Positions 29,117 through 39,889 of a stretch of 64,000 nt of DNA are shown here, one piece after another. The DNA lies in assembly GCF_002095315.1 (NCBI RefSeq), contig NZ_MLFN01000012.1, positions 1 through 64,000 on the forward strand. The letters are read 5' to 3'. The translations under genes and the position numbers were made by a program. The notes beneath the pieces are model-generated. The model had not been told where the DNA came from, made no database searches, and worked only from the letters and a program-made list of their open reading frames with translations. This DNA is from Pantoea conspicua (GTDB taxonomy: Bacteria; Pseudomonadota; Gammaproteobacteria; Enterobacterales; Enterobacteriaceae). The number at the start of each line of letters is the position of its first letter. The stretch's first letter is position 1.

Positions 29117-29865
29117 AGGCATTTCTCTGCTGTTAGAAAATGACAATACGATTCACCTGCCTGATGCAGGTCATGACCAGAGGCGAAGCGTCGAAAAAGA
29201 ATAGTGTGTTATTAGGGCTGCTTACATTGAGCCTGATTATCTTAAACCGGTTAAGCCGATAAAGACCAGTCGGGAAAAACCGGTTGAAGTGTTCAGATGG
29301 CTATCACTGTTAAATAAGTTGCATCTATAGCGCGGTGCGATGTTAAAACGGTTGAGGTTTGATTTAAATTGCCGGCAAAAAGTCGCGGTAACCAGAATCG
29401 GGAAAGTGTAAGCGAATACCTGAAACCGTGAATATCTTCATCATTCCATTCTTTTCGTTTCACTAACGTTTCTGCAATTAATCCGAACATTTTCCCGTGT
29501 GACACCGACAGAGGGTTTGATTTTATATCGTTTTTTTCCCTTTCTTCTTTTCCCGCCCCGTTTAATCACTGCTTAACCATAATAAGAATGTTTAAGCAAT
29601 CAGCCGCTGGATGATTTAACCGCGGCGGTTCGCTAATTTTGCAATCTCGCATCATCGCTTTTAATGAGTGATTGTCCGGATTAGGGGAAATTTAAGAATT
29701 ATCGGAACCGGTTCAGACGCCGCTTATCACCCTGCCCGCCTATTTGCAGTTTTCACCCTTAGTTTGCCAGATAAATCATTTAAGCCCCTCTCGCGGCTCT
29801 GACAGTATGAAGGCATAAGTTCTCAACATTAGATAATCAATAACTTTTAGTTATAAGGAGTGACA
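29117..29865. other. long A/T-rich intergenic region with repeated AACCGGTT
   Basis: These roughly 750 bases lie between the divergently oriented glycosyltransferase and ssuE genes. No convincing gene is present; the longest frame (70 codons, minus strand, 29293-29505) has no recognisable motif. The palindrome AACCGGTT occurs three times exactly (29245-29252, 29278-29285, 29706-29713), plus a partial AAAACGGTTGA near 29345. The 3' end holds the ssuE ribosome site TAAGGAG and should hold the ssu promoter. Confidence 0.6.
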
Positions 29866-30417
29866 ATGCGAGTTATTACGCTGGCAGGTAGCCCACGGTT
29901 TCCCTCACGCTCAACCTCATTACTGACGCTGTGTCAGCACAAACTGGAAGCACGGGGTATCGAAGTCATTCCGTGGAATATTCATAACTTCCAGCCTGAC
30001 GATCTGATCAATGCACGCTTCGATGCACCAGCGCTGCTGGCCTTACAGGACGATCTGGCCGCCGCCGATGGCCTGATCGTGGCGACGCCGATTTATAAAG
30101 CCTCTTTTTCCGGCGCGCTGAAAACCCTGCTCGACCTGCTGCCGGAGCGCGCGCTGGAGCATAAAGTCGTGCTGCCCCTGGCCAGCGGCGGCAGCGCCGG
30201 TCATATGCTGGCGCTCGACTACGCCTTAAAGCCGGTACTTAACGCGCTGAAAGCACAGGAAGTTCTGCACGGTGTCTATGCCGAAGATCACCAGATTCAG
30301 CACTACGACCGTCAGCCGCAACTGCAGGATTCACTGGCGCAGCGCCTTGATGATGCAGTAGCCGCGTTCTGGCTGGCACTGACCCGTCACCACCATCCCG
30401 TTGCACACGCCGTATAA
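29866..30417 (+). CDS. ssuE: SsuE, NAD(P)H-dependent FMN reductase
   Basis: SsuE supplies reduced FMN to the monooxygenase SsuD. The 183-residue flavodoxin-like protein (E. coli: 191) starts MRVITLAGSPRFPSRSTSLL, with the FMN-phosphate loop GSPRFPSRS, then DGLIVATPIYKASFSGALKTLLDLLPERAL (family signature, partial quote) and VLPLASGGSAGH. The ATG at 29866 follows TAAGGAG by 6 bases. It is first gene of ssuEADCB, which E. coli induces through Cbl/CysB when sulfate is scarce. It ends a few residues shorter than in E. coli. Confidence 0.96.
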   Translation: MRVITLAGSPRFPSRSTSLLTLCQHKLEARGIEVIPWNIHNFQPDDLINARFDAPALLALQDDLAAADGLIVATPIYKASFSGALKTLLDLLPERALEHKVVLPLASGGSAGHMLALDYALKPVLNALKAQEVLHGVYAEDHQIQHYDRQPQLQDSLAQRLDDAVAAFWLALTRHHHPVAHAV

Positions 30418-30429
30418 AGGAGCAGATGT

Positions 30430-31383
30430 ATGAAACTGACATTAACAAAATGGCTGACGGCAGGCTTATTACTGGCTGGCCTGCAGGTGCAGGCCGCGCA
30501 GCCCGATCCGGCACAGATTCGCATCGGGTATCAAAAGGGTTCAGTCAGTATGGTGCTGGCGAAATCGCATCAGCTGTTAGAGAAGCGTTTTCCACACACC
30601 AAAATTCAGTGGATAGAGTTTCCGGCGGGTCCACAGATGCTGGAAGCGCTGAATGTGAACAGTATTGATCTCGGCAGCACCGGCGATCTTCCGCCGCTGT
30701 TCGCCCAGGCGGCTGGCGCGGACCTGCTCTATGTCGGTGCTGAACCGCCAAAGCCGCAGGCGGAAGTGATTCTGGTCCCGAAAACCAGCGCGCTGAAACA
30801 GGTCGCGGATCTGAAAGGCAAGAAAGTCGCCTTTCAGAAAGGCTCCAGCTCGCACAATTTGTTGCTACGCGCCCTGCAACAGGCAGGACTGAGTTTCAAA
30901 GACATCACCCCCGTTTATCTGACACCGGCTGATGCGCGTGCCGCATTCCAGCAGGGAAATGTCGATGCCTGGGCGATCTGGGATCCCTACTACTCGTCGG
31001 TGCTGTTACAGGGCAACTCCCGGGTGCTGGTGGATGGCAGCAAACTCAATCTGACCGGGTCGTTCTATTTGGCCACCCGCAGCTATGCCGAGGCACACGG
31101 TGCTTTTATTCAGCAGGTGCTGGATACCTTTAGCGCCGCCGATGCGCTGACCCGCAGCCAGCGCCCGCAGAGTATTACGCTGTTAGCGCAGGCGATAGGT
31201 TTACCCGAGCCGGTGATTGCCAGCTATCTCAGCCATCGACCGCCCACCACCATTACGCCGGTTAGCGACAAAACCGCGGATGCACAACAGCATACCGCTG
31301 ACCTGTTCTATGCCAATCATCTGCTGCCAGTGAAACTATCGATTCGCGATCGCATCTGGCAATCCCCTACCGTGACGCAATAA
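30430..31383 (+). CDS. ssuA: SsuA, aliphatic sulfonate-binding periplasmic protein
   Basis: The 317-residue precursor has a signal peptide ([22 protein letters not shown], cut near residue 22) and a two-lobed substrate-binding domain. It starts [17 protein letters not shown], with [16 protein letters not shown] and [15 protein letters not shown], typical of the SsuA/TauA/NitT family. It captures alkanesulfonates and hands them to SsuBC. It lies 12 bases after ssuE. Confidence 0.96.
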   Translation: MKLTLTKWLTAGLLLAGLQVQAAQPDPAQIRIGYQKGSVSMVLAKSHQLLEKRFPHTKIQWIEFPAGPQMLEALNVNSIDLGSTGDLPPLFAQAAGADLLYVGAEPPKPQAEVILVPKTSALKQVADLKGKKVAFQKGSSSHNLLLRALQQAGLSFKDITPVYLTPADARAAFQQGNVDAWAIWDPYYSSVLLQGNSRVLVDGSKLNLTGSFYLATRSYAEAHGAFIQQVLDTFSAADALTRSQRPQSITLLAQAIGLPEPVIASYLSHRPPTTITPVSDKTADAQQHTADLFYANHLLPVKLSIRDRIWQSPTVTQ

Positions 31384-31394
31384 GGAGCAAAAAA

Positions 31395-32540
31395 ATGGTA
31401 TCCATATTCTGGTTTCTGCCGACGCATGGCGACGGTCACTATCTTGGCACTGCAGAAGGTGCACGCCCGGTGGATCACGCGTATCTGCAACAGGTCGCAC
31501 AGGCGGCTGACCGTCTTGGTTTTGGCGGCGTGCTGATCCCGACCGGCCGCTCCTGCGAGGATGCCTGGCTGGTTGCCGCCTCACTGATTCCGGTCACCCA
31601 GCGGCTGCGTTTTCTGGTCGCGCTGCGTCCGGGCGTGATTTCACCGACCCAGGCGGCGCGTCAGGCGGCGACGCTGGATCGCTTATCCAACGGTCGCGCG
31701 CTGTTTAATCTGGTCACCGGCGGCGATCCGGAAGAGCTGGCGGGCGACGGGGTGTTCCTCGATCACCGTGAGCGCTACGCCGAGTCAGCTGAATTTACCC
31801 GCGTATGGCGTCGGGTGCTGGAGGGCGAAACGGTCGATTACGAAGGCAAGCACGTTAAGGTGCGCGGTGCCCGCCTGATGTTTAAACCGGTACAGCAACC
31901 GCGTCCGCCGTTGTGGTTTGGTGGCTCATCTGAACCGGCTCAGGATCTGGCAGCTGAACAGGTCGATGTCTATCTTACCTGGGGTGAACCACCGGCTCTG
32001 GTGAAAGAGAAAATCGACCAGGTCCGTGCGAAAGCGGCGGCCCAGGGCCGGTCGGTACGTTTCGGTATTCGTCTGCACGTGATCGTACGTGAAACCAATG
32101 AAGAAGCCTGGCAGGCGGCCGACAAACTGATCGCCAACGTGGACGATGCCACCATCGCTAAAGCGCAGGCTGCCTTTCAGCGGGCCGATTCTGTCGGTCA
32201 GCGCCGGATGGCGGCGCTACACGGCGGACGGCGCGACAAGCTGGAGATCAGCCCGAACCTGTGGGCCGGTGTCGGTCTGGTGCGCAGTGGCGCAGGAACC
32301 GCACTGGTGGGTGACGGACCCACGGTAGCGGCGCGCATCAAAGAGTATGAAGCGCTGGGGATTGAAACCTTCATTTTGTCGGGCTATCCGCATCTGGAAG
32401 AGGCCTATCGCGTCGGTGAACTGCTGTTCCCGCATCTCGATCTGCAGGTTCCGCTGGTGCCACAGCCGCGCGTCGTTCAGGCGCACGGTGAAGCGGTTGC
32501 CAACGATTTTACCCCTGAGAAAAAAGTCGCCCGGGGCTGA
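31395..32540 (+). CDS. ssuD: SsuD, FMNH2-dependent alkanesulfonate monooxygenase
   Basis: SsuD cleaves alkanesulfonates with FMNH2 and O2 to an aldehyde and sulfite. The 381 residues equal the E. coli protein. It is a luciferase-like TIM barrel: [35 protein letters not shown] with the active-site Cys, [20 protein letters not shown], and [17 protein letters not shown]. The ribosome site is AAGGAG. It follows ssuA by 11 bases and precedes ssuC by 10. Confidence 0.97.
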   Translation: MVSIFWFLPTHGDGHYLGTAEGARPVDHAYLQQVAQAADRLGFGGVLIPTGRSCEDAWLVAASLIPVTQRLRFLVALRPGVISPTQAARQAATLDRLSNGRALFNLVTGGDPEELAGDGVFLDHRERYAESAEFTRVWRRVLEGETVDYEGKHVKVRGARLMFKPVQQPRPPLWFGGSSEPAQDLAAEQVDVYLTWGEPPALVKEKIDQVRAKAAAQGRSVRFGIRLHVIVRETNEEAWQAADKLIANVDDATIAKAQAAFQRADSVGQRRMAALHGGRRDKLEISPNLWAGVGLVRSGAGTALVGDGPTVAARIKEYEALGIETFILSGYPHLEEAYRVGELLFPHLDLQVPLVPQPRVVQAHGEAVANDFTPEKKVARG

Positions 32541-32550
32541 GGAGAGCATC

Positions 32551-33342
32551 ATGGCCAGAACAGGTAAACGTCTCGCCGATACGCTGGTGCCGTGGGTGCT
32601 GCCAGCTCTACTGGTGGTGGCGTGGCAGATCGCCTCACAAACCGGCTGGTTATCGACGCGCATTCTGCCGGCGCCGGAAAAAATCGTGACCACGTTCTGG
32701 CAGCTGGCCGCCAGTGGTGAACTGTGGCAACACCTGGCGATCAGTAGCTGGCGTGCGCTGATTGGTTTCACTATCGGGGGTTCCATTGGGCTGCTGCTCG
32801 GGCTGATTACCGGCACCTCCCGCACCGGCGAACGACTGCTGGATACCTCGGTGCAGATGCTGCGTAACGTGCCCCATCTGGCGCTGATCCCGCTGGTGAT
32901 TCTGTGGTTCGGTATCGATGAGTCGGCGAAAATCTTCCTGGTGGCGCTCGGTACGCTGTTTCCGATCTATCTCAATACTTATCACGGCATTCGCAATATC
33001 GATCGTGGGCTGGTGGAGATGGCGCGCAGTTATGGTCTCTCCGGCTGGAGCCTGTTTATTCAGGTGATCCTGCCTGGTGCGCTGCCAAATATCATGGTCG
33101 GCGTCCGTTTTGCGCTCGGCCTGATGTGGCTGACGCTGATCGTGGCGGAAACCATTTCGGCCAACTCCGGCATCGGTTATCTGGCGATGAATGCGCGGGA
33201 ATTTCTGCAGACCGATGTGGTGGTGGTCGCCATCATTCTGTATGCCCTGCTCGGTAAACTGGCTGATGTCGCCGCGTTGTTGCTGGAACGCGTCTGGCTG
33301 CGCTGGCATCCGGCTTATCAACTGAAGGAGGAGAACGCATGA
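32551..33342 (+). CDS. ssuC: SsuC, alkanesulfonate ABC transporter permease
   Basis: The 263-residue inner membrane protein (E. coli: 263) has about six membrane helices. The permease EAA-type loop that contacts the ATPase is [26 protein letters not shown] (partial quote: [14 protein letters not shown]). I chose the ATG at 32551, preceded by GAGGAGAG; the frame stays open farther upstream only as overlap with ssuD. Its stop overlaps the ssuB start by 4 bases. Confidence 0.95.
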   Translation: MARTGKRLADTLVPWVLPALLVVAWQIASQTGWLSTRILPAPEKIVTTFWQLAASGELWQHLAISSWRALIGFTIGGSIGLLLGLITGTSRTGERLLDTSVQMLRNVPHLALIPLVILWFGIDESAKIFLVALGTLFPIYLNTYHGIRNIDRGLVEMARSYGLSGWSLFIQVILPGALPNIMVGVRFALGLMWLTLIVAETISANSGIGYLAMNAREFLQTDVVVVAIILYALLGKLADVAALLLERVWLRWHPAYQLKEENA

Positions 33343-34127
33343 GTCAGACACTTTCCCCGGCGCGCCTGAATACCGGCACCCCGGTCGGCGTTAACCGCGT
33401 CAGCAAGCAGTATGGCAGCCGCACTATCCTGAACAATATCGATCTGCATATTCCGTCGGGCCAGTTTGTGGCGGTCGTCGGCCGCAGCGGCTGCGGTAAA
33501 AGTACCCTGCTGCGTCTGCTGGCCGGGCTGGAGCAGACTTCCAGTGGTCAGTTACTGACGGGCAATGCGCCGTTACAGTCGGCGCGCGACGATACCCGTC
33601 TGATGTTTCAGGACGCGCGGCTGCTGCCGTGGAAAAAGGTGATTGATAATGTCGGCCTCGGGCTGAAAGGCAATGCCTGGCGTAGTGCGGCGCAGGATGC
33701 GCTGGCAGCAGTCGGGCTTGCCGATCGGGCTAATGAGTGGCCCGCGACCCTCTCCGGCGGACAGAAACAGCGGGTGGCGCTGGCCCGGGCATTGATTCAT
33801 CGACCGGGTTTGCTGCTGCTGGATGAGCCACTGGGGGCGCTGGATGCCCTGACCCGCATCGAAATGCAGGAGCTGATTGAATCCCTGTGGCAGCAGCATC
33901 ATTTTACCGTTCTGCTGGTGACCCATGATGTGAGTGAAGCAGTGGCGATGGCGGATCGGGTGCTGCTGATTGAGGAGGGCGAGATTGGTCTGGATTTGCT
34001 GGTTGATCTGCCACGTCCCAGACGGCGTGGTTCGCCACGGCTGGCAGAGCTGGAGGCGGAGGTGCTGGATCGCGTGATGCGCCGTACCCCACCGTCGCAG
34101 CCGGTTCGTCTGGCCCGACAGCGGTAA
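33339..34127 (+). CDS. ssuB: SsuB, alkanesulfonate ABC transporter ATPase
   Basis: The 262-residue ATPase (E. coli: 255) has Walker [16 protein letters not shown]-loop [10 protein letters not shown], signature [15 protein letters not shown], Walker [13 protein letters not shown] and the H-loop VTHDVSEAV. It powers import through SsuC. It is the last gene of ssuEADCB; a hairpin separates it from the convergent pepN. Confidence 0.96.
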   Translation: MSQTLSPARLNTGTPVGVNRVSKQYGSRTILNNIDLHIPSGQFVAVVGRSGCGKSTLLRLLAGLEQTSSGQLLTGNAPLQSARDDTRLMFQDARLLPWKKVIDNVGLGLKGNAWRSAAQDALAAVGLADRANEWPATLSGGQKQRVALARALIHRPGLLLLDEPLGALDALTRIEMQELIESLWQQHHFTVLLVTHDVSEAVAMADRVLLIEEGEIGLDLLVDLPRPRRRGSPRLAELEAEVLDRVMRRTPPSQPVRLARQR

Positions 34128-34129
34128 AA

Positions 34130-34157
34130 AACGTCGGAGCCACACGCCTCCGCCGTT
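34130..34157. terminator. hairpin between convergent ssuB and pepN
   Basis: AACG-T-CGGAG pairs with CTCCG-C-CGTT around an 8-base loop, directly in the 36-base gap between the two stops. A run of A precedes it and CTGTTA follows. It probably ends both transcripts. Confidence 0.6.
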
Positions 34158-34163
34158 CTGTTA

Positions 34164-36779
34164 TCAGGCGTTTAACGCCCGGGTGATCTTCTCATAGAGG
34201 TCGCCCGACAGCTTTTCCAGCCCTTTCAGCTGTTCAAGCGCATCGCGCATCATCGCCTGACGATCCTCGTCATAGCGTTTCAGTCGAATTAACGGCTCCA
34301 CCATCCGCGCCGCGACCTGCGGGTTGCGGGTGTTGAGATCGATCAGCATCTCCAGCAGGAATTTATAACCGCTGCCATCTTTGGCGTGGAACGCAGACGG
34401 GTTGGCGGAGGCAAAGGCCCCTACCAGCGAACGCACGCGGTTCGGGTTACTCATGCTGAAGGAGCGGTGAGTCAGTAACTGACGCACGTTACGCAGCACG
34501 TTAGAGGCCGGACTGGTGGCCTGCAACACAAACCACTTATCCATCACCAGACCATCCTGGTGCCAGCGTTCATCGTAAGCCGCCAGCAACGCATCACGAC
34601 AGGGCAGCTGCGCTGACACCGCAGCGGACAACGCCGCCAGCGCATCAGTCATGTTGGTGGCCTGATGATACTGCGTTTGCACCAGCTTATCTGCCAGTTG
34701 TGCATCGCCAAATGCCAGATAGGTCAGGCAGATATTTCTCAGGCTACGCTGACCAATTGCGGCATGCTCAACCCGGTATTCACTCTGCTGACTGGCGTTA
34801 TAAATTGCAAAGAACTCGTCAGCCAGTTCACGTGCCAGCGTGCGCTGCAGCGCGTCACGTACCAGCGCAATCGCCTGTGGATCGATGACATCAAACAGCT
34901 CGGCGATCTCATTTTCAGTCGGCAACGTCAGAATCAGTGCGGTCAGTGCCGGATCGCAGTCGGTATCAAGCAGCACTGCCCGGAACGCATCCGCCACATG
35001 CAGCGGCAGTGACAGGTGTTGTCCCTGCTGATAGCGTGCCACGTTGAGACGGATGTAGGTCGCCAGCAGGCTCTGTGCCGCATCCCAGCGTGAGAAATCG
35101 TTACGCGCATGACGCATCAGGAAGGTGAGCTGCGCATCGCTCCATTTGTAATCGAGCTTCACCGGCGCAGAGAATTCCCGCAACAGCGACGGCACCGGCT
35201 GGAAGTAGACATTATCGAAAATAAAGGACTGAAACTCCTCGGTGACATTCAGCACGTGATGCACCGGATGACCGTTGTGCTGCAACGGGATCACCTTACC
35301 TTCATTATCATAAAGTTCGATATCGAGCGGGATGTGCAGCGGCAACTTCTCTTTCTGATCGGCAGTCGCCGGCGTGTGCTGGGTAACGTGCAGCGTATAC
35401 TGCTCCAGTTCCGGATTATAGTCATCGCGCACCGTCAGCACCGGGGTACCAGACTGGCTGTACCAGCGGCGGAACTGTGACAGATCGACGTTAGAAGCAT
35501 CTTCCATTGCCTGCACAAAATCGTCACAGGTGGCCGCACTGCCATCATGGCGATCAAAGTAAAGCTGCATCCCTTTCTGGAAACTGGCTTCGCCCAGCAG
35601 GGTGTGCAGCATACGGATCACTTCCGATCCTTTTTCATACACCGTCAGGGTGTAGAAGTTATTCATTTCGATGACCTGATCCGGACGGATCGGGTGAGCC
35701 ATCGGGCTGGCATCCTCAGCAAACTGCGCACCACGCACGATACGCACGTTGTCGATGCGGTTAACCGCGCGTGAGCCGAGGTCTGAACTGAACTCCTGAT
35801 CGCGGAATACCGTCAGCCCCTCTTTCAGGCTGAGCTGGAACCAGTCGCGGCAGGTGACGCGGTTACCGGTCCAGTTATGGAAATATTCGTGGCCGATCAC
35901 CGCTTCAATGCCGAGATAATCTTTATCAGTGGCGGTTTCCGCTTTCGCCAGCACATATTTGGCGTTGAAAACGTTCAGACCTTTGTTTTCCATCGCGCCC
36001 ATGTTGAAGAAGTCGACCGCCACGATCATAAAGATGTCGAGGTCATATTCGAGCCCGAAACGCTCCTCATCCCACTTCATGCTGTTTTTCAGCGAGGTCA
36101 TCGCCCAGTCGGCGCGATCAAGATTGCCGCGATCGACAAAAATTTCCAGCGCTACGTCGCGTCCCGAACGGGTGGTGAAACTGTCGCGCAGCACGTCGAA
36201 ATCGCCCGCTACCAGTGCAAACAGGTAGCACGGCTTCGGGAATGGGTCCTGCCATTTGACCCAGCTGCGGCCCTGCTCGTCCCGTCCGCTATCGATGCGG
36301 TTACCGTTCGAGAGCAGGAACGGATAACGTTCGCCGTCGGCAAACAGGGTGGTGGTGAAACGCGCCAGCACATCCGGGCGATCCAGATACCAGGTAATAT
36401 GACGGAAGCCTTCAGCTTCACATTGGGTACAGAGCGCCTCACCCGATTTATACAGTCCTTCCAGCGCCGTGTTCTGATCAGGATGGATATCATTGATGAT
36501 TTTCAGGGTGAAATTGTCCGGCAGCTGGCTTAATACCAGCGCGCCCTCTTCTTCGCGATAATCAGTCCAGGGCTGTCCGTTTACTTCAATCGCGATCAGC
36601 GTTAAATCTTCGCCGTCCAGACGCAATTCAGCCTGGCTGTCACCGAGGCGTTTAACCTGACTGATCGCCGTTACGCGGGTGGTCGACGCATCCAGTTCGA
36701 AGGTTAAATCGATGTCGGTGATGGTGTAATCTGGCGCACGATAATCGTGGCGATACTTAATTTGGGGCTGTTGCGTCAT
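34164..36779 (-). CDS. pepN: PepN, aminopeptidase N
   Basis: PepN is the main cytosolic M1-family zinc aminopeptidase, removing N-terminal residues from peptides. The 871 residues (E. coli: 870) carry GAMENKG at 261-267, zinc ligands His297 and His301 in GHEYFHNW, and Glu320 in SLKEGLT. The last 330 residues form the helical C-terminal domain. Upstream, toward pncB, lie two uncharacterised dyads in the shared promoter region. Confidence 0.97.
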   Translation of the reverse strand: MTQQPQIKYRHDYRAPDYTITDIDLTFELDASTTRVTAISQVKRLGDSQAELRLDGEDLTLIAIEVNGQPWTDYREEEGALVLSQLPDNFTLKIINDIHPDQNTALEGLYKSGEALCTQCEAEGFRHITWYLDRPDVLARFTTTLFADGERYPFLLSNGNRIDSGRDEQGRSWVKWQDPFPKPCYLFALVAGDFDVLRDSFTTRSGRDVALEIFVDRGNLDRADWAMTSLKNSMKWDEERFGLEYDLDIFMIVAVDFFNMGAMENKGLNVFNAKYVLAKAETATDKDYLGIEAVIGHEYFHNWTGNRVTCRDWFQLSLKEGLTVFRDQEFSSDLGSRAVNRIDNVRIVRGAQFAEDASPMAHPIRPDQVIEMNNFYTLTVYEKGSEVIRMLHTLLGEASFQKGMQLYFDRHDGSAATCDDFVQAMEDASNVDLSQFRRWYSQSGTPVLTVRDDYNPELEQYTLHVTQHTPATADQKEKLPLHIPLDIELYDNEGKVIPLQHNGHPVHHVLNVTEEFQSFIFDNVYFQPVPSLLREFSAPVKLDYKWSDAQLTFLMRHARNDFSRWDAAQSLLATYIRLNVARYQQGQHLSLPLHVADAFRAVLLDTDCDPALTALILTLPTENEIAELFDVIDPQAIALVRDALQRTLARELADEFFAIYNASQQSEYRVEHAAIGQRSLRNICLTYLAFGDAQLADKLVQTQYHQATNMTDALAALSAAVSAQLPCRDALLAAYDERWHQDGLVMDKWFVLQATSPASNVLRNVRQLLTHRSFSMSNPNRVRSLVGAFASANPSAFHAKDGSGYKFLLEMLIDLNTRNPQVAARMVEPLIRLKRYDEDRQAMMRDALEQLKGLEKLSGDLYEKITRALNA

Positions 36780-36819
36780 ATTCCGTCTCGCGTTGTTATA
36801 AGTTTACCTGGCAAAGTCT

Positions 36820-36839
36820 AAGCTTGTTAATACAAGCTT
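36820..36839. promoter_or_regulatory. dyad element in the pepN-pncB divergent promoter region
   Basis: AAGCTTGT-TAAT-ACAAGCTT is a perfect inverted repeat of 8-bp arms around 4 bases. It lies 41 bases upstream of pepN on one side and about 185 upstream of pncB. The symmetry suggests an operator for a dimeric regulator. It does not match the NadR consensus (TGTTTA-N6-TAAACA) that controls pncB in E. coli. Confidence 0.45.
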
Positions 36840-36874
36840 GCCACGCACAATGCACGTAATGGGTGAAATGGCTA

Positions 36875-36900
36875 CAATCTGTTAACAATGGCACAGATTG
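36875..36900. promoter_or_regulatory. second dyad element upstream of pncB
   Basis: CAATCTGT and ACAGATTG form perfect 8-bp arms separated by 10 bases (36883-36892). It lies about 125 bases upstream of the pncB start. It could be an operator or a leader hairpin of pncB or pepN; the sequence alone does not decide. Confidence 0.4.
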
Positions 36901-37023
36901 GCCTCGACCCACTACAGTGAAATATGCTGTGATTGGCGTTAATGACTGAATTATACTTCCGCGTCTTTAAGACTGTGTACAACACCGGGCTCTGCGCCAC
37001 CGAACAGGATGCTGAAACGCGCC

Positions 37024-38229
37024 ATGACAGGACATGCTTCCCCGATACTGACCTCGCTGCTCGATACGGACGCTTATAAGCTCCACATGCAGCAAGCCGT
37101 GTTCCACCGCTATCATGATGTCACGGTGGCGGCGGAGTTCCGCTGCCGTGGCGACGAACTGCTGGGTCTCTACGCTGATGAGATTCGTGATGCGATTCGC
37201 GCAATGCAAACGCTGGCGCTGACCGATGATGAATATCAGTGGTTATCCCGCCTGCCCTTCTTTCAGCAGGATTATCTGAACTGGCTGCGCAATTTTCGTT
37301 ATAACCCCGATCAGGTTGAGGTGCGCAATCACCACGGCCAGCTGGAACTGCGCATTCAGGGGCCGTGGCGTGAAGTGATTTTGTGGGAAGTGCCGCTGCT
37401 GGCGCTGATCAGTGAAGTCGTGCATCGTCATCGCACACCTCAGGTCACCACTCAGCAGGCCGTCGATCATCTGCAGCAGAAACTCGCCACCTTTAAGACT
37501 GAGGTCGCCGATCTGGATATGTCCCGCTTTCAGCTGATGGATTTTGGTACCCGCCGTCGCTATTCGCAGGAGGTACAGCAGGCGATTGTGGCGACGCTGA
37601 AACAGGATTTCCCGTGGCTGATTGGCACCAGCAATTACGATCTGGCGCGACGTCTGACGCTGACACCGGTCGGCACCCAGGCGCATGAGTGGTTCCAGGC
37701 GTTCCAGCAAATCAGTCCGGTTCTGGCCAACAGTCAGCGTGCCGCGCTGCAGGCGTGGCTGGATGAATATGATGGTCAGCTTGGTATCGCCCTGACTGAC
37801 TGCATCGCTATGGATGCCTTCCTGCGCGACTTTGGCCCGGTGTTTGCCCGACGTTATCAGGGGCTGCGCCACGACTCAGGTGATCCGGTTGAATGGGGTG
37901 AGAAAGCGCTGGCGCACTATCAGAAGCTGGGCATCGATCCGCAAAGCAAAACGCTGGTTTTCTCTGACAACCTGAATCTCGACAAAGCGCTGGCGCTTTA
38001 CCGTCACTTTGGTCAGCGCACCAGTGTCGTTTTTGGTATCGGAACCCGTCTTACCTGTGACATTCCTGGCGTCACGCCGCTGAACATTGTGATTAAACTG
38101 GTGCAGTGCAACGGCAAGCCGGTAGCAAAACTCTCTGACAGCCCAGGCAAAACCATCTGCCAGGATAAGGCCTTTGTCAGAGCCCTGCGCAAAGCCTTTG
38201 ATTTGCCGCTGGTGAAAAAAGCGAGTTAA
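37024..38229 (+). CDS. pncB: PncB, nicotinate phosphoribosyltransferase
   Basis: PncB makes nicotinate mononucleotide from nicotinate and PRPP with ATP, the entry step of the Preiss-Handler NAD salvage route. The 401 residues (E. coli: 400) include [51 protein letters not shown] and [15 protein letters not shown], all family-typical. I chose the ATG at 37024 by alignment with E. coli; the ATG at 37009 (5 extra residues) is also possible. It is divergent from pepN. Confidence 0.94.
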   Translation: MTGHASPILTSLLDTDAYKLHMQQAVFHRYHDVTVAAEFRCRGDELLGLYADEIRDAIRAMQTLALTDDEYQWLSRLPFFQQDYLNWLRNFRYNPDQVEVRNHHGQLELRIQGPWREVILWEVPLLALISEVVHRHRTPQVTTQQAVDHLQQKLATFKTEVADLDMSRFQLMDFGTRRRYSQEVQQAIVATLKQDFPWLIGTSNYDLARRLTLTPVGTQAHEWFQAFQQISPVLANSQRAALQAWLDEYDGQLGIALTDCIAMDAFLRDFGPVFARRYQGLRHDSGDPVEWGEKALAHYQKLGIDPQSKTLVFSDNLNLDKALALYRHFGQRTSVVFGIGTRLTCDIPGVTPLNIVIKLVQCNGKPVAKLSDSPGKTICQDKAFVRALRKAFDLPLVKKAS

Positions 38230-38334
38230 ACCCTTTCTCATCGGGGCGTTGATCCGCCCCGCCTCTGCTGTAATAAATCTTCCATTCCGCCGGAATTTTG
38301 CTTGTTTCCTGAAGACTCGCAAGTAACATAGCAA

Positions 38335-38358
38335 AACCCCGGTCTGGGGAACTTTTTA
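38335..38358 (+). terminator. short hairpin with T-run before asnS
   Basis: CCCC-GGTCT-GGGG followed by AACTTTTT forms a small terminator-like hairpin about 105 bases after pncB and 30 bases before asnS. It may end pncB transcripts or act in the asnS leader. A 4-bp GC stem is marginal. Confidence 0.4.
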
Positions 38359-38386
38359 CTCACTTCTTCTATATAGAGAGATATTT

Positions 38387-39787
38387 ATGAGCGTAGTGCC
38401 TGTAGCGGACGTACTGCACGGTCGCGTCGCGGTTGACAGTGAAGTCACCGTACGTGGTTGGGTGCGTACCCGAAGAGATTCAAAAGCCGGTCTTTCCTTC
38501 ATCGCCGTTTACGACGGCTCCTGCTTTAATCCCGTTCAGGCAGTCGTCAATAATTCTCTGAATAATTATCAGGATGAAGTGCTGCGTCTGACCACTGGTT
38601 GTTCGGTGATTGTCACCGGCACCGTGGTGGCCTCACCCGGTCAGGGCCAGGCTTTTGAGATTCAGGCGACCCGTGTTGAAGTCGTCGGCTGGGTGGAAGA
38701 TCCTGACAGCTACCCGATGGCGGCGAAACGTCACAGCATTGAGTATCTGCGTGAAGTGGCTCACCTCCGTCCACGCACCAACCTGATCGGCGCGGTTGCC
38801 CGCGTCCGTCATACCCTGGCGCAGGCGCTGCATCGTTTCTTCCACGAAAATGGCTATTTCTGGGTTTCGACGCCGCTGATTACCGCCTCGGATACCGAAG
38901 GGGCCGGTGAAATGTTCCGCGTCTCCACGCTGGATCTTGAGAACCTGCCGCGCAACGATCAGGGCAACGTTGACTTCAGCGAAGATTTCTTTGGTAAGGA
39001 AGCGTTTCTGACCGTGTCTGGGCAGCTGAATGGCGAAACCTATGCCAGCGCCCTGTCAAAGATTTATACCTTTGGCCCGACCTTCCGCGCAGAAAACTCT
39101 AACACCAGCCGCCATCTGGCGGAGTTCTGGATGCTCGAGCCGGAAATCGCCTTTGCCTCACTGGATGATGCGGCTGCGCTGGCAGAAGCAATGCTGAAAT
39201 ATGTCTTCAACGCGGTGCTGGAAGAGCGTGCCGATGACATGGCATTCTTTGCTGAGCGTGTAGATAAAGAGGCGGTTGAGCGTCTGCAGCGTTTCATCAC
39301 TACCGATTTCGCCCAGGTCGATTACACCGAGGCGGTTGAGATCCTGATGAACTGCGGTCAGACCTTCGAAAACCCGGTTTCCTGGGGAATCGACCTCTCC
39401 TCTGAGCATGAACGTTATCTGGCTGAGAAACATTTTAAAGCGCCGGTGGTGGTGAAAAACTATCCGAAAGATATTAAGGCGTTCTATATGCGCCTGAATG
39501 ACGACGGCAAAACCGTCGCGGCGATGGATGTGCTGGCACCCGGCATCGGTGAAATTATCGGGGGTTCCCAGCGTGAAGAACGTCTCGATGTGCTGGATGC
39601 ACGCCTTGAAGAAATGGGTCTGAATAAAGAAGATTACTGGTGGTATCGTGACCTTCGTCGCTACGGTACCGTGCCACATTCTGGCTTCGGATTAGGCTTT
39701 GAACGTTTAATCGCCTATGTGACCGGCGTACAGAATGTCAGGGATGTCATTCCGTTCCCACGCACTCCGCGCAATGCAAGTTTCTAA
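38387..39787 (+). CDS. asnS: AsnS, asparaginyl-tRNA synthetase
   Basis: AsnS charges tRNA-Asn. The 466 residues equal the E. coli enzyme. An N-terminal OB-fold anticodon-binding domain (about 15-105, [16 protein letters not shown]) precedes the class II catalytic core: motif 1 region [18 protein letters not shown], motif 2 [21 protein letters not shown] (partial), and motif 3 [16 protein letters not shown] terminator follows at 39826. Confidence 0.98.
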   Translation: MSVVPVADVLHGRVAVDSEVTVRGWVRTRRDSKAGLSFIAVYDGSCFNPVQAVVNNSLNNYQDEVLRLTTGCSVIVTGTVVASPGQGQAFEIQATRVEVVGWVEDPDSYPMAAKRHSIEYLREVAHLRPRTNLIGAVARVRHTLAQALHRFFHENGYFWVSTPLITASDTEGAGEMFRVSTLDLENLPRNDQGNVDFSEDFFGKEAFLTVSGQLNGETYASALSKIYTFGPTFRAENSNTSRHLAEFWMLEPEIAFASLDDAAALAEAMLKYVFNAVLEERADDMAFFAERVDKEAVERLQRFITTDFAQVDYTEAVEILMNCGQTFENPVSWGIDLSSEHERYLAEKHFKAPVVVKNYPKDIKAFYMRLNDDGKTVAAMDVLAPGIGEIIGGSQREERLDVLDARLEEMGLNKEDYWWYRDLRRYGTVPHSGFGLGFERLIAYVTGVQNVRDVIPFPRTPRNASF

Positions 39788-39825
39788 GTTTCAGCATTAA
39801 TTATAAGAAATTCATATATATAAAG

Positions 39826-39850
39826 AGGTCGGCGCTGCCGGCCTTTTTTT
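39826..39850 (+). terminator. rho-independent terminator of asnS
   Basis: GGTCGGC and GCCGGCC (one G-T pair) form a stem with loop GCT, followed by seven T. It starts about 40 bases after the asnS stop. Confidence 0.88.
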
Positions 39851-39889
39851 ATTTTTGTAAATTTTGAGTTCTCTCACAAAGTTCCGTGT

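Noticed and set aside
29293-29505. 70-codon frame in the glycosyltransferase-ssuE gap
   Set aside because: No recognisable domain, no clear ribosome site, and composition like the surrounding non-coding sequence. It could still be a small gene, but nothing supports it.
36780-37023. NadR box upstream of pncB
   Set aside because: No TGTTTA-N6-TAAACA-like element is visible; the two dyads present have different sequences.
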